From positions 1 through 64,000 of the forward strand of contig JBBPSI010000141.1 in NCBI GenBank assembly GCA_038093515.1: a stretch of DNA of 64,000 nucleotides, written 5' to 3'. The stretch comes from Butyriboletus loyo. Lineage: Eukaryota; Basidiomycota; Agaricomycetes; Boletales; Boletaceae. Positions 1 through 12,079 of the stretch are shown piece by piece. The notes beneath the pieces were generated by a model that saw only the letters and a program-made list of their open reading frames with translations, searched no databases and had not been told where the DNA came from. Position numbers and translations under genes: made by a program. Numbering within the stretch: the stretch's first letter is position 1; the number at the start of each line of letters is the position of its first letter.

Positions 1-324
1 CAGTTTGGAGTCCACGCTCAAACCTTCAAGAACCCCGCTATAATTAGTTGTCCGGCAACCAGAAGTGAGGATTGCGGGGGACCGAATGATCGAAAGGAGT
101 ATACCGCATTACTGCATATCGATCGTTTTAGTGAAGCGGTCTTGGGCGATCCGCAAGGAAACGACGTGAGACGGGCTTCGGGCCTAAGAGGAGTCTGTCC
201 GGCCGGCCGGGTATCTTGCTTGCCAGTATGTCGAACTTGACCAGCAGTCTTTCTCCAGACCAAAGTTTACAGCGGCGTAGCTTGCCTTTGAAAGAGTTGG
301 AACACCGCGGTTGTGCCCTAAAAC
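1..324 (-). repeat. P450-array linked repeat, copy R1 (decayed coding fragment)
   Basis: This stretch matches 4649-5022 over almost its whole length, starting at the same words (CAGTTTGGAGTCCACGCTCA) and ending at GTGCCCTAAAAC, after which the two copies diverge. On the minus strand both keep short protein-like runs in common (for example SSTYWQARY and VPRNPHFWLPDN), so the repeat is probably a relic of a gene exon. R1 has lost about 25 bp relative to R2 and carries stop codons. It lies just downstream of the P450 at 528-2722. The other copy lies just upstream of the P450 relic at 3500-4480, so R1 probably belongs to a further array unit off the left edge. I could not assign a protein family. 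Confidence 0.7.
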
Positions 325-527
325 GACAACTTAAACTACACTGAATTGAGCTCACGGCGCTCCCCAACTAGGTTTTTCCAGAAATTGGGGCCATAATATT
401 TCCTATACATTTCAGCACGTTGATGTATATTTACCGTACTATTACAACATTTAGCCCAAGTTGCAAACTGGGGATGCAATTGTACATGTGGGAGTATGCA
501 ATAGTGATTAGTGTCAATTGTCGTTTC

Positions 528-2722
528 TCAAGATCTCATCCGAATGAGATTCGCAGCACGTGAAGAGCGTGCGGTGATAGAACACGCAAACGGTTTCGGA
601 GCGCTATTGTGATGACAAGTAGTTAGCGACGACAAAACAAGGGCTCGACAATAAACTTCACCTCGTGATTCCGCTTGTAAATTCCGCCTTGACATCAAGT
701 TCTTTTCCAAACTCATCACGGGCTTTCGCAACGTGCACAGTTGCCAGTGTAGTCACGATGGCAGCCCAGACATTCTGGTCTGCTATATGCCTGCCAGGAC
801 AAATGCGGCTACGAAATTCTTTAGTGTCTGGCACTCCTTGAGCGAAAACAAACATGTGTCCCACCGGCTAAAACCGAATGAGTAATGGGCCGTGCCTTCC
901 GCTAGAGTTCCGGTGGATGTGAGATGTCGTTCGGGAATGAATTCCATCGAATCATCGAACTGTGTCTCATCGTGCCCAATCGCCCTGCACTATTTCAGCT
1001 TCAAATATGTCAGCCAACAAACGAGATTCGTACCAGATGTTTGGGATTAAAATGGCCCCTGTCAGAGATAGCGTTACTTGTGACAACTCGCTCATCGACA
1101 AATTCATCCAGCTCACCTTTGGGGATGTACATACCTTCATATACATCACTTGTCGAGGTCATTTGTCGAAATGCTGCAAACACGGTTTGACTCCTACTAG
1201 TGTCCCGCGGACCAACTCACTCACCACTAGGTATCACGGGTCGCCAACGGAGTGTCTCAAGATATACTGCCTCTGTATATGGCAGATTCGGCCTGTCGTC
1301 AAAGTCTGGGAGCCGTGCACTACCTACGACCCGGTCAATCTCTTCCTGAGCTCTAGCCTGGACCTCGGGATGGAGCACCATGGCGAAGAGAAAAATTCGC
1401 AGCGTTGAATCACTCTAAAAGATTATCAAGTCAGGAAATATAATTAGTTTGTCCACTCACGGTTTCAGCACCACCTACAAGATTGTCATGAACATTTGTC
1501 AAACAAGTGGGAGTGTCAGTCCACATACCTATGAAAGCAGATGTTGCCACAGCTCTGATAGTCTCTTCGTCCACTTTACCATTCTGTGTCTCAAGCAATT
1601 CACGAACGAGCGATTCTCCTGCTGTTCCGGCAGCCTGGTAAAGTCCTCTTTATCAAATGCCAAGCTAGAAGGAGATAACGATAATTACCATGTTTTCTTT
1701 GACGTATTCAACGGGGGTAGTTAACACTTCCTTTGCGAGAGCACGACATTCGGCGGCTCGTTGCTTGTATTCTCCTCCTGGCAACCAAGACGGAATATGC
1801 GCCACTAATACGTCAACGATTAAAGCAGCGATGCAACACCGCAACTGACTGGACATACAGAACGGAAAGGCGAGTAACAAAGCAGCCCGCTCAGGAGTCA
1901 ATGCTGCCAGGACCAAACTGAGCAAATGCTCAATCTTTGTCACGAACGGGTCGTCCTTGGGTACAACTTCGTATCCGTATGTTACAGCCATGATAGTCGC
2001 TGCTGCAAAGCTGCGCATCGTCAAGCGACACCGACACACAAATATGTAATATAGACGACGTACGTCTTACAATGCTTGGCGTAATCGCCTGGCACATCAA
2101 GGAAGTTCTCGACAAGCTGGCGGGCCTTGCAGATAGCCAATGGCTTGTACTGAGTTGCCTTTTGCTTGTGGATAACGGTATTGTACAGTTTCCGATGGAG
2201 CCTCCACTTGTCGCCATACGGAAGAAGACCCGAGTTGAAATCCATGCCAAACCTAGCCGCGCATGTCAATCCGTTTCGTCCTCAGCTTGCAACGACCGAA
2301 AGGAAACAAACATACATTTCGTTTGCCGGTATGAAAGGTCTGTCGGAATAGATGGATGACCGTTGGTCCAATAAGTCGCGTGCCACTTTCGCGCTATTGA
2401 TGATGATAAAATCCCTGCCGAGCAGGTTTGCGTACACTATGCCACCTGGAAGAAACCGCGCTCAGGATGACCTAGTATTCGCCAAGGATTAGGACCTGAA
2501 CGTACCATATTGCTTTCCCCATTGTTCATACGATAACCAAGGGTAAACGGGGTTGATATTGAAGATATTGCCAACCAAGGGAAGGCCGGTCGGTCCGGGA
2601 GGCAATGGAAGTCCATCCCTGAGTCGATATCGCCGCCACGCGTGGAGGACGAACACAACGCAGAGAACACAACCGACAGAGTATACAGAAGGTACAGTCG
2701 CAGCCATGGCGGTAATAGTCAT
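528..2722 (-). CDS. Cytochrome P450 monooxygenase (array copy 1)
   Basis: Haem-thiolate monooxygenase, probably anchored in the ER membrane. The N-terminus has a hydrophobic helix followed by the proline hinge LPLPPGP. Next come helix C (DKWRLHRK), an oxygen-binding helix I reduced to GGAET, an ETLR ExxR motif, the FIPER motif and the haem loop near 780-870. About a dozen short introns can be removed with GT-AG joins, and the splice positions largely match those of the paralogue at 9609-11762. One extra 56-nt intron (809-864) sits in the haem loop; splicing it gives FGFSRRICPGR, in which the usual glycine of FxxGxRxCxG is serine. The last exon joins after SGITS and ends at the TGA at 528. An in-frame Met 15 codons upstream (2767) is an alternative start. 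I infer the gene is intact only if the loop intron is spliced. The substrate is unknown. Confidence 0.75.
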
Positions 2723-3499
2723 GGCTACACGTATAGCACAACAACACAGGTGTTTAATCCTGGGCAATACGAGAGCAGCAGATCTAGGTAGGGAACTAGA
2801 ACGTACCCTCGGATGCCAGTGTTAAATAGCTCCTCTGCGGCAAGAACGATGTAATGCGAGCGCCACTATCATTCCATTTATCCCGCTCGCAAGCCGCGCC
2901 ACATCCTCATCAATAGTGAGGAAACCACGCCGGGAAAGCCAGGAATGTAGCCATTTTATCTATCTTGGGCGACTTGAAGGGGAGAAATGCCATGAGATAA
3001 AGCTGTTTATTCCACATGTCTCAGTCAGAGCCGAGGTAACTCGCCTAGAATGTCGAACTCTCGACTCGCGATCTGTTTTTCTATTGCGGCTGTTCTCTGA
3101 AAAGATAAATTTAGTCTGTACAATGGATCGAAGACACATCATGATGTGTACCTCAGTACGGTATGGAAACTCGTATGGTAAGGCCTTGTATGGCCTTGTA
3201 TGGTCTTTATCAAATCGAAAATTTTATTGACTAGTTGCTCAGATTTGGCAGGTGAGTATTCGAATACCAATCGGGTCTCCTCATAAGTAGCATAGTGGAC
3301 GAAACTCTCATAATATACAGGGGTCCTGTGATACCTGTGGCGTGTGGGGGCCACCGCAAGGGTGGAACTATCAGGATGCGAAACAGAGCGTGATGAGCGT
3401 ATGAATTGAGGGTGAGTGATGTGCAACTGTGTGTGTTATATGATATTATAGTGTGTAGTTTTCAGAATGCATGTGCGTAGTCGGAATACAATCCAGCAT

Positions 3500-4480
3500 G
3501 TCAGACTTCGTGTCCAATCGCACTGCACAAATTCAGCCTGAAATATGTCGATGAGATTCGCACCAAATGTTGGGGATTACGATGACGCCTGTTGGCAGAG
3601 ATAGCATTATTTGTGACATCTCGCTCATTGACAATTTCATCCAGCTCACCTTTGGGGATGTACATACTATCACTCGTCGTGGTCATAATGATGTGGAAGT
3701 ACTGCAAACACAGTTTGACCCTTACTAGTCTCCCTAGATGAACCCACTCACCAGTAGGTACCACGGGTCGCCGACGGAGCGTCTCGAGATATATTGCCTC
3801 TATATACTATTGGCAGATTCGGCCTGTCGTCAAAATCTGGGAGCCGTGCACTACCTACGACCCGGTCAATCTCTTCCCGAGCCTTAGCCTGGACCTCGGG
3901 ATAGAGCACCATGGCGAAGAGAAATAATCGCAGCGCTGAATTCGTCTAGACGATTATCAAGTCAAGAAATGTAAATAGTTTAGGTCCCACTGTTTCAGCG
4001 CCACCTGCGAGATTGTCATGAATCATTGTTAAACTACAAGGGCAGTGTGCATCTACATACCTATGAAAGTAGTTGCTACCACAGTTCTGATAGTATCTTC
4101 ATCCACTTAACCGGTTTGTGTCTCAAGCAAGTCACGAACGAGCGATTCTCCTACTGTTCCGGCAGCCTGGTAAAGTCGTCTTTATCAAATGTCAAACTGA
4201 AAGGAGTCGATGATAATTACCATGTTCTCCTTGACGTATTCAACGGGGGCGGTCAACACGTCGGACCGGGAGGTAATGGGAGTCCATCTCGGAGTCAATG
4301 TCGCCGCCACATTTCGAGGACGGATGCGGCGCAGAGAACGAAACCGGCGGAATATACAGACCCAGATGTAGCCATAGTCATGATGGCGGTCCACGAATAG
4401 CACAATACGATCGTTGGCCTCTGAGCAAACGAGAGCAGCAGGTCTGGGTGGGGAGTTGGAGTACACCCTCGGACGGGCGT
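3500..4480 (-). pseudogene. Cytochrome P450 relic (array copy 2)
   Basis: This is a broken copy of the neighbouring P450. Its first exon (membrane helix, MWRRH, proline hinge) joins directly at about 4258-4262 to the region encoding PVEYVKEN. Relative to copy 1 about 860 bp (1728-2590) are missing, covering exons 2-5. The first exon also has an in-frame TGA after MWRRH. The ExxR exon has a 4-bp insertion in the stretch equivalent to copy 1 near 1275-1285. Homology stops near 3500, so the haem-binding C-terminus is absent. No functional P450 can be made. The stretch from about 2830 to 3500, between the two copies, shows no recognisable gene. Confidence 0.85.
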
Positions 4481-4648
4481 TACTTTCAAGTGGCTTCTCT
4501 GTGGCAAGATCGGTGAAATGCGACCACCCCTACCGTCTGATCCGTCTCGCCCGAGGGTACAAACAACATGAAGTCTCCGTTTTCATCGGGCAGAAAGCCC
4601 TCGAAGGGAATGATGGTATTTCACTCACTATCAGTTGACGACCTGGCC

Positions 4649-5022
4649 AGTTTGGAGTCCACGCTCAAACCTTCGGGAACCCCGCTATAATCAGTCACCG
4701 ATAGTTTGATACTTGCATTGTCCGGCAACCAGAAGTGGGGATTGCGGGGGACCGAATAATCAAAAAGAGCATACTGCATTATGGCATGTCAATATTCTGT
4801 ACGCATGGGCAACCCCCCAGTGAAGGGGTCTTGGGCGATCCGCAAGGAAGCAATGTGAGACAGTTGGGCTCCAGGCCTGAAAGGAGTCTGTTCCACGCTG
4901 ATCTCGGCCGCACCCAGGTATCTTGCCTGCCAGTATGTCGAACTCGGCCCGCAGTTTATCTTAGATCAAGGTTTACTGTGCAGCTTGCCTAAAGTTGGAA
5001 CACTGCGGTTGTGCCCTAAAAC
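4649..5022 (-). repeat. P450-array linked repeat, copy R2 (decayed coding fragment)
   Basis: Second copy of the repeat at 1-324, about 170 bp upstream of the P450 relic. On the minus strand the segment around 4650-4775 can be read as an open stretch beginning MQYALFDYSVPRNP, with VPEGLSVDSKL further on, followed near 4637 by a GTGAGT splice-donor-like site. Downstream, towards 4560, there is another coding-like run (FLPDENGDFMLFVPSGE). This looks like the remains of an intron-containing gene that was duplicated together with the P450. I do not recognise the family. Confidence 0.65.
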
Positions 5023-6610
5023 ATAATAGCTCCAACATCGCAATCATTTTTGAGATGGACAGTGCCCGATCTCTAATCATCTTTTTATTGCCACTGATCA
5101 ATGTCGTGAAGATAAAAGGACCGGGAACGTACAATATCTTGGACTTCAGCCCTGCTGGGAAACGTTTTCAGTAGCAGATCCTTTCCGAAATGCACAATGC
5201 GCTATACCTCCTTCGGAAAGATAATCCCACCGCATGTCGAGGGTCTCACTGTTGTGTTGGATGCATCATTGCGATAGGCTCCACATTAATGCAGTTTGAT
5301 CCGGCCTGTTCAATCCCTTCATTCCTCCAGGCACGAACACCGTCAGCAACGCCATCTTTCCTTATGCACATACGGCGCAAAGGACTCGTGTCCTTATCTT
5401 TCTTGGTTATAGTTAGTCTGTCAAGTTGTCATGAACACGTCACAGAGTAAAAGGAGATGTCACTATCATGACGACATGGGATCAATCAATCAAAACCCGC
5501 CAGTATGAACACTGGGTCGCTTGACCAGGTTTGATCGCACCAGCCTGTAATACGATGGCCAGTTACGTTTGGTGAGCGTAATCGATGGGCGTTGAATAGT
5601 TTCCAAGGATAGTTAAGGTCGAAGCAAAAATCCACCGCGCAACTCCGATGGCGAACTTGGAAGGAATATCGGTTGTATAACAATCTGCGAGTCGCGACTT
5701 GGAGTTGCCGGTTAACTTAGTATTGAGCAGTAGCATGAGCACCAGCCACTGATGTGGCGTATTACACCCCCAGATAGATCAGACCGCCCGGATCATGGGA
5801 ACAACGGCTACCTGGCCCATCACTTTACTTACAATGGTCCTAACTGGTACCAGGTTCTCGGCTAACAGGGTTGAACGACCAATCATCGAAGCCCGAGCTT
5901 GACATGGAACTTGAAGTACCGATTCTCCGCACTGCCATCATGGCAATAGCCGGCAGCGAGAACACGTTCAGCAGTACATAACAAGACGACAGATCGAGCA
6001 GCATTACATGTCAAATCTAATTCGCGCGAGGCGAATAAAAAGTGAGGTGAGTGAACGTTCATACCAAAATAGCATGCTTGGACTTACATGCCCCTCGACG
6101 CTTGTCGCTATAGTCTCCGCACCAAATGTTTTGGGACAGACTCAGGTTTTAGGACGTAACAGTCGTCGTCCTAAAACGGCTGGTTACCTGTTGTCACTGT
6201 CCATAGACTGCAGTTCTGAGCCTGTTCCGCACCTGGACGCGATTACATCGGAGGCGGAAAGGACTGATCGAATCGCTCGTTTGCACGTCCCGAGAAGAGT
6301 TACGGGGCAACAAGTCGAAGTATTTCGTGCTGCATAAAGATCTTGGCAGTAAGTTGATAGCCGGCCGAGTATCCCTGAATCGACGACTGATTCTCCCATC
6401 TAGGAGATATGAAGTGATGGAAAGTTCATATGAACCCGACCGCGTCTCACTACTAGGGAAGCGAGCAGCACAACGTCCCAAAATTGAACATAGTTAATTA
6501 CCGTTCGTCTAGGCTAAACCCCAACGCACGCATTCACAACAAAAAGGGTGAAAATAAAACACAGCGACAGGTGCCAGACTAGGGGCGGAAAACAAAAGGC
6601 GTCCAAAAAC
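5023..6610. other. Gene-free or unassigned interval
   Basis: Only short open frames are present (none above about 110 codons), and none shows a recognisable domain or a convincing set of splice joins. It probably includes the 3' flank of the tri-snRNP gene and degraded sequence from the P450 array. I see no terminal repeats or transposase motifs. Confidence 0.5.
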
Positions 6611-6617
6611 AATCGGA

Positions 6618-9462
6618 TTATCGTTTCTTGGCTGCGGGCTCGTCAAGAAAATCTTCCGCGACTTTCCTCTTCGCCCCAAACCCAAACGCAACCTTGGTCC
6701 TCTCTCCTGTGACAGAAGTACTACTCTGAGAAGGAGTATCCACAGCCGACGATATACGTGAGAAACCAGGCTTCACGGGCATAGGGGACCCAGAGCCATT
6801 CGTCTCTACCACGGACGAAAAGCCAGAAGGTACAGGGCTTGCATTGACCGAGCCGTTCGCCTGGGGGGCAGGTAAGGTGATAAATCCTGTGGAATCGAGG
6901 GCTTGGGGAGCAGCAGCAGCTTTGGCAGCCTCCTTCTTCTTGCTTTTCGTTTTCTCCGTTTTGCCCTTTGACAATGGCTGGGGATCAAGGAACTCCGATG
7001 CTTGAGGTACAGCGCTAGAATCGGTTCGGTCCATCATAGTATCCCAGAGGAGAGAAAAAGACGTACCCTCTGTTACCGACGGACAATACGAAGTGGGCTT
7101 GCCCAGTCTTTTCTTGTCGGATCTGGAACGCTCTGTTCATGCTCAGAGGGGTATCACCACTAGCCATGGCCTCCTTCTTTTTTTCCTCTGCAATCTTCTT
7201 TAAACGTTTCTCTGTCTTCATCTTCCCGGAACCTTTGCCGTGGAACTTGTGCGACAACGCTTTCCAAGCCTCCTTGGGTGTGAGGGCGCGACCGAATTCA
7301 TCGTAGTAAGCGACACTGATGTCGGGTTTGTAGTTCTTGAACAGGTCGAGACTGGCACGGGCCTCCTGCTGCTCTCGAACACGATTCTCGTACTCTCGCG
7401 TCGCCTGATCCTTGTTGCTGCCGCGGGCCTGCAATCGGTCAAGTTCTCGCTGAGCCAACAAACGTCGGTAATCCGCGAGCCAGACATTGTGTTGTCGTTG
7501 GACTTTCTCGCGCTCATCCCGGTCGGTATTCGGCTGGACCTGCAGCCCTTGCTGACGAAGTAGAGCTAATGTATTGGCCATACCTGAGCCAAAGGTGGGC
7601 TCACCGGACGCTCCAACTGTCGCTTGGCCTTCGCCGTTCTCTGCAGCGACGCGTTCCTCTGCCTCGGTGTCTTTGATAGCTTGCTGAATCGCCTCGAGCA
7701 TCTCTTCGACATCTTCCTCTTTCACCACCACCTCGCCGGCTTCGATTTCGTCCATGGCCTCATCGCCTGGCATTGACACGTCTCGGGATGGCGATCGGGT
7801 TCTGAGCGGAGGCGGTGCTGCGGAGGGTTCGACTTGCACCACCTTGACTGCGGCGGGGTTATATGAGATGGCGCGAACGAATTCGGATGTGTCGTCGAAT
7901 GTGAGGGCGGATTCAGTGGCCTCTCCCTCATCCTTGATGATGTCATCGGCAAGGGCTGATTGCTCCCGAGCGCGATCTGCGACGACTGGCAAAGAGAGTC
8001 AGAGAAAAGCCAATCACGTGCAGAGATGAGCATCCACCCACTTTTACGTGCGATTTCTTCGGGGGACAGCTTTGTGGCCTTGTGGATCTTCGCTCTTCTT
8101 TGACGGGCGAGAGCAGCTTGTAGCTCATCATCATCGACAAAATTGACGTCCAACTCACGAGTCCTGCGAACGATGGGCTTCTCATCCACTTCCATGTCGT
8201 CACCATCAAGAACCTCATTGTCGATTGGAACACGTCGGGAGGAGCGCTTCTTTTTGGTCTATGTGATGGATACAATGATCAATAGACCCACAAATCGGAT
8301 CATGTAACGCTTACCTTTGGCTTCTTGAACCCTACGTCCCCCTCGCGAAGGTAGTCATGTGTCTCCAAATTTTCTGCAACACGTGTATCAGAAGGATGGA
8401 CCCATACGCGATAACACGAGGTGCAACTCACTGGCATAATCTATTGACAGCAAGGCACGATTTACGGACACAATACCCTCCTCCGTTTCGGGTCGTTCGA
8501 CTGCGGCGGAGTTGATCGAGCTGCCCAGGCGGAAACCCTGAAATATTTGGGTAAACAACGACCCCCACAACGAACGTAAGAATGGCTTACGGTTTCGCGC
8601 GGACCTTCCAAGACCTCGTCATACTTGGCCAAAACAGATCTTTTCATTCCATGTTTTCCCGCTTGAAACTCTTCATCATCATAACCGGTATAGTCACGGC
8701 GTTTAATCTTGAGTTCCTGATGTTTCTTGGTGCGATCCGCTTCGGCCATCTCGACATTTTGTAGCTCATCCTCTGGATGCGTCTGTGAGGAAAGAAGTGG
8801 CGAGTGACGAGAGAAATTACCTTCGTTATCAAGGATGCGACTATCCTTCAACGTAAGTATGCGGGCGTCGCCTTCTGCGAGCTCGTTCAAGTCATGGTCG
8901 ACCTTTAAACCTTCCAGATCCTCTGAGATGGAGTGTAAGGAACGGAACGGAACTGAATGAATGGCATTCATACTCTCGGTGTATTCGTCCGCTTGAAAAA
9001 CCTTGTCCATATTCTCAAGCTCCAATTGCCGCTTACGTGCGAGCTCCCTCTCGCGCTTCTTTGCTCTTTTGATCCATTTGAGAGTGTCCTCTGGATCGCC
9101 GTCGGGATCACCGAGGGTTGCGCCGGTCAGGGAGACGTTGAGCTCTCGTCGATTCCTCACCCTGGGTGGGAGTGTGCTTGAGCAGGAAGTGAGGCGATGA
9201 TGTACAGATACTCACTTGGCAATTCTGTCATAAATTTTCCTGACGCAAAGACGTAAAATCAGCAAGAACGTCCTGACGCATGGAACGAACCCTGGAATTA
9301 CTTTGACTGCCGCTCCTTTGCCTCACGGTCGCGGTGGTGGGCATAATTGTCCTCTGCCTGTTTGTCGGCGTCGTCTGCAGGAGCTGGGTCTTCCGAGAGG
9401 GGTTTGAGGCCGAGAGAGATACGGATTTTGTTGGTCTCTTCGAGGGAGATGCTCTCTTCCAT
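6618..9462 (-). CDS. SNU66: U4/U6.U5 tri-snRNP-associated protein (SART1/Snu66 family)
   Basis: Component of the spliceosomal tri-snRNP, needed for pre-mRNA splicing in the nucleus. The N-terminus carries the family signature EESISLEETNKIRISLGLKPL around residues 2-22. The middle is highly charged and helical (WIKRAKKRERELARKRQ and following). The C-terminal third holds the conserved KFHGKGSGKMKTEKRLKKI block, followed by MNRAFQIRQEKTGQAHFVL. The protein ends in a basic nuclear-type tail (FGFGAKRKVAEDFLDEPAAKKR). The coding region is divided into about ten exons with short GT-AG introns and ends at the TAA at 6618. The ATG at 9462 is chosen because it directly precedes the conserved N-terminal motif. 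It is transcribed divergently from the P450 at 9609 across only 146 bp. Confidence 0.93.
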
Positions 9463-9608
9463 CACGGTGGTGGTCAGTGGCGAAGCGGGTGTTTGATTAG
9501 TCAGCTCATTGATATGTCTCAGAGTGACGCCCTTTCACTGGCAGATCTCAACATACCGATAAGCATGGCACCATATAAACCCACCCGAACGACTCGCTCT
9601 ACCTCCCC
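9463..9608. promoter_or_regulatory. Short divergent intergenic region, SNU66 and P450
   Basis: These 146 bp separate the start codons of the tri-snRNP gene (minus) and the P450 (plus), so both promoters and both 5' leaders must overlap here. A TATA-like ATATAAA lies near 9572-9578, about 30 bp upstream of the P450 ATG, oriented for that gene. No other element is identified. Confidence 0.5.
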
Positions 9609-11762
9609 ATGGACTTTCGTCTCCCCGCCCTCCTCGCGGTCTCTCTCGCCGCCTATGGCCTCGTCTCCCTCTGGCCTCGTGGCCGCAGAAACACCACAAC
9701 CAATCCCTTGCCCCCGGGTCCAACCCCCATTCCAATCCTCGGTAACGTCCTCGGCATCAACCCCACAGAGCCCTGGGTATCCTACACACGATGGGGGAAA
9801 ATATTCGGTACATCTCTCCTTCCATCCTCGTCCATTCTCCCAACTTCATACCTCCCCAGGCAACCTCGTCTACTCCCGCCTTCTGAACCAAGACGTCATC
9901 GTCATCAACTCTGAGGAGGTCGCCAAGGACCTCCTCCACCGACGCTCTTACAACTACTCTGACCGGCCCGCTGTCGTTCGTATGACCAGTGACTTGTGAG
10001 CCATTCCCGAAACAAAGCGCCGTGCTCTTGCCGATACTTCACTTGACACCAGCTTTGGATGGACGTTCAATTCCGTCATGATCCCATATAGCGACAGGTG
10101 GCGTCTGCATCGAAGACTTTTCCATCAGGCCTTCCGAGCCGAGGCTGCTCTCGATCACCGCCCCGTCCAGCTTCAGAAAGCGCGCGACCTCGTCCTCAAC
10201 TTGCTCAAGTCTCAAGAAAACTACGTCGCACATGTCCAGACGTGTGTTTATCCTCAGTGGTATTTTTCTATTTCGATTCAGTTTTTTTTGTAGGCACTCG
10301 GCCTCGATCATCATGTCGGTCGTGTACGGTTACGAGACTGCACTTCAGGACGATCCGATCATCAGCGTGGTTGATAGGGCTGTCAACCTCGCCGTCGCAT
10401 GCATACGTCCAGAGGTGGCTGCCATCCTTGGTTTCTTCCCATTCCGTAAGTCTTCGATCTCTGGTCTTTCGCACTGGTCCTAGTTCGGCCCCCACAGTCC
10501 AGCACATTCCGGCCTGGTTCCCGGGTGCATCATTTAAACGAACCGCCCTGCTGTCTCAGAAGTACGCCGACGACATGGTCGAGACCCCCTTCCGCTATGT
10601 ACAAGAGAGTCTGGTGAGATGTTTAATCTCCTACGTCTGTCAGTAATGTCTGACGGCAGGGTCAGGCAGCTGGCACTGCAGTTCCGTCTATGGTCTCCAA
10701 TTCTCTCAATCGTATCAAAGGACAGGATGTCGCCGAAGAGTTCGTACGCGCCATCAAGGAGTCCTCTGTGACGGCATTCGCTGGTCGGTAATCCGGAGAC
10801 ATTCCCCTCTTTCCCTGGCTGACTCATCTTTTTATCATATTTAGCGGCATCGGAGACTGTGAGCTTTGTTCGATTGATCCAACTGCCGCCGGTTCTGATG
10901 GACCCATTTTACAGACTTCCTCGACTATGCTGATCTTCATCTTGGCGATGTTGCTCAACCCCGACGTCCAGGCGCGCGCACAAGCAGAGATTGATTCAGT
11001 GGTTGGGACCATGCGACTTCCGGTCTTTGAGGACCGTCCCTCCCTTCTCTATATCGAGGCAGTCCTACGCGAGACCTTGCGGTGGCATCCCCCCGTCCCA
11101 CTAGGTAAATCACCGTTCCCTCACATTTCATCTTTTTCTAATCTGCCGACCAATCAGGCATCCCACACGCTACGACCAGCGCGGACATCTATAACGGCCA
11201 TTTCATTCCGCAAGGTTTGTGACTCAGTTGCGGTTTGACCTTGATTAATTAATTTCCGCGGCAGGAGCTACGATCATCATGAATATCTGGTACGCTCAAC
11301 CATTGCCTTTGCTGTACCTAATATCTGATCTCGACCTCTCCAGGGCCATGACCCGTAACGAAGCTAAATACGTCAATCCTGAACAATTCCAGCCCGAGCG
11401 ATTCTTCAGCAAAAATGGCGAACTCAACAACGACAACATGAGTTATATCTACGGCGCCGGACGACGGATCTGCGTCGGTCGATATATTGCAGACGCTTCT
11501 GTCTGGTCAGCGATTGTGACCATTTTGGCAATGTTTACAATCACGCCGTGTAAAGACGAACAGGGTAATGACATTCCTGTGAACCCTCAATGGACAGGCG
11601 GTATTACCTCGTACGTTGTTTCACAAGGCCACAAGGCCTTTCGCATGCTCATTCGATGTCTCATCCTTTTTTCTTTCCAGACACCCACGCCATTTTCCTT
11701 GTAAATTTGTGCCGCGGGCCCCTGGTGGGCTGACGGCCGACAAGTTAGCTCAGATATTCTGA
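9609..11762 (+). CDS. Cytochrome P450 monooxygenase
   Basis: Complete P450 of roughly 510 residues, related to the array genes at the left end. It begins with a membrane anchor (LPALLAVSLAAYGLVSLW) and the hinge NPLPPGP. It continues with helix C (DRWRLHRRLFHQ), helix I with AASETTSS, the ExxR motif ETLR, the PERF motif (FQPERFF) and the haem loop YGAGRRICVGR, where the first residue of FxxGxRxCxG is Tyr instead of Phe. About twelve exons join with GT-AG introns of 50-60 nt. The final intron (GTACGT..CCAG) joins GGITS to HPRHFPCKFVPR and the protein ends at the TGA 11760-11762. The family resembles the basidiomycete P450s often annotated as O-methylsterigmatocystin oxidoreductase-like, but the substrate cannot be predicted. 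Confidence 0.9.
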
Positions 11763-12079
11763 TGATCACGATTTTTTTCCCTCTCATTCTCCATCCTATG
11801 TTGTGATCTCCTAGCTGTTGTACTGTTGTGCCGTTTGTTGTCTGTCTGTAGTTGGTATGTAGCTGGCCCCCTGTCATACTTACCTTTCGTGTATGTACGT
11901 ACAAGCCGCGAACAACGACGCAACGTGTGTAACACAACCCCATTCGCTGTTTCGGCAACACGATATCCGCGGTGATACGACAATCGGAGTATGACCTGAA
12001 TCACTTCACAAGAAAAGGAACAAAAAAAGGAAGAACCGCACGACATGCACGTCGCGTACCTATTTACCCATGTGCTGCC

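Noticed and set aside
809..864. Reading the P450 at 528-2722 as a pseudogene because of a broken haem loop
   Set aside because: A 56-nt GT-AG intron removes the interruption exactly and restores the loop length; all other exons join in frame.
9334..9999. A 221-codon plus-strand frame overlapping the start of the P450
   Set aside because: Its first half is antisense to the SNU66 N-terminus and its second half is P450 exon 2 plus an intron read through.
528..11762. A secondary-metabolite biosynthetic cluster around the P450s
   Set aside because: No polyketide synthase, NRPS, terpene synthase, prenyltransferase or transporter is seen; the P450s flank a splicing gene.
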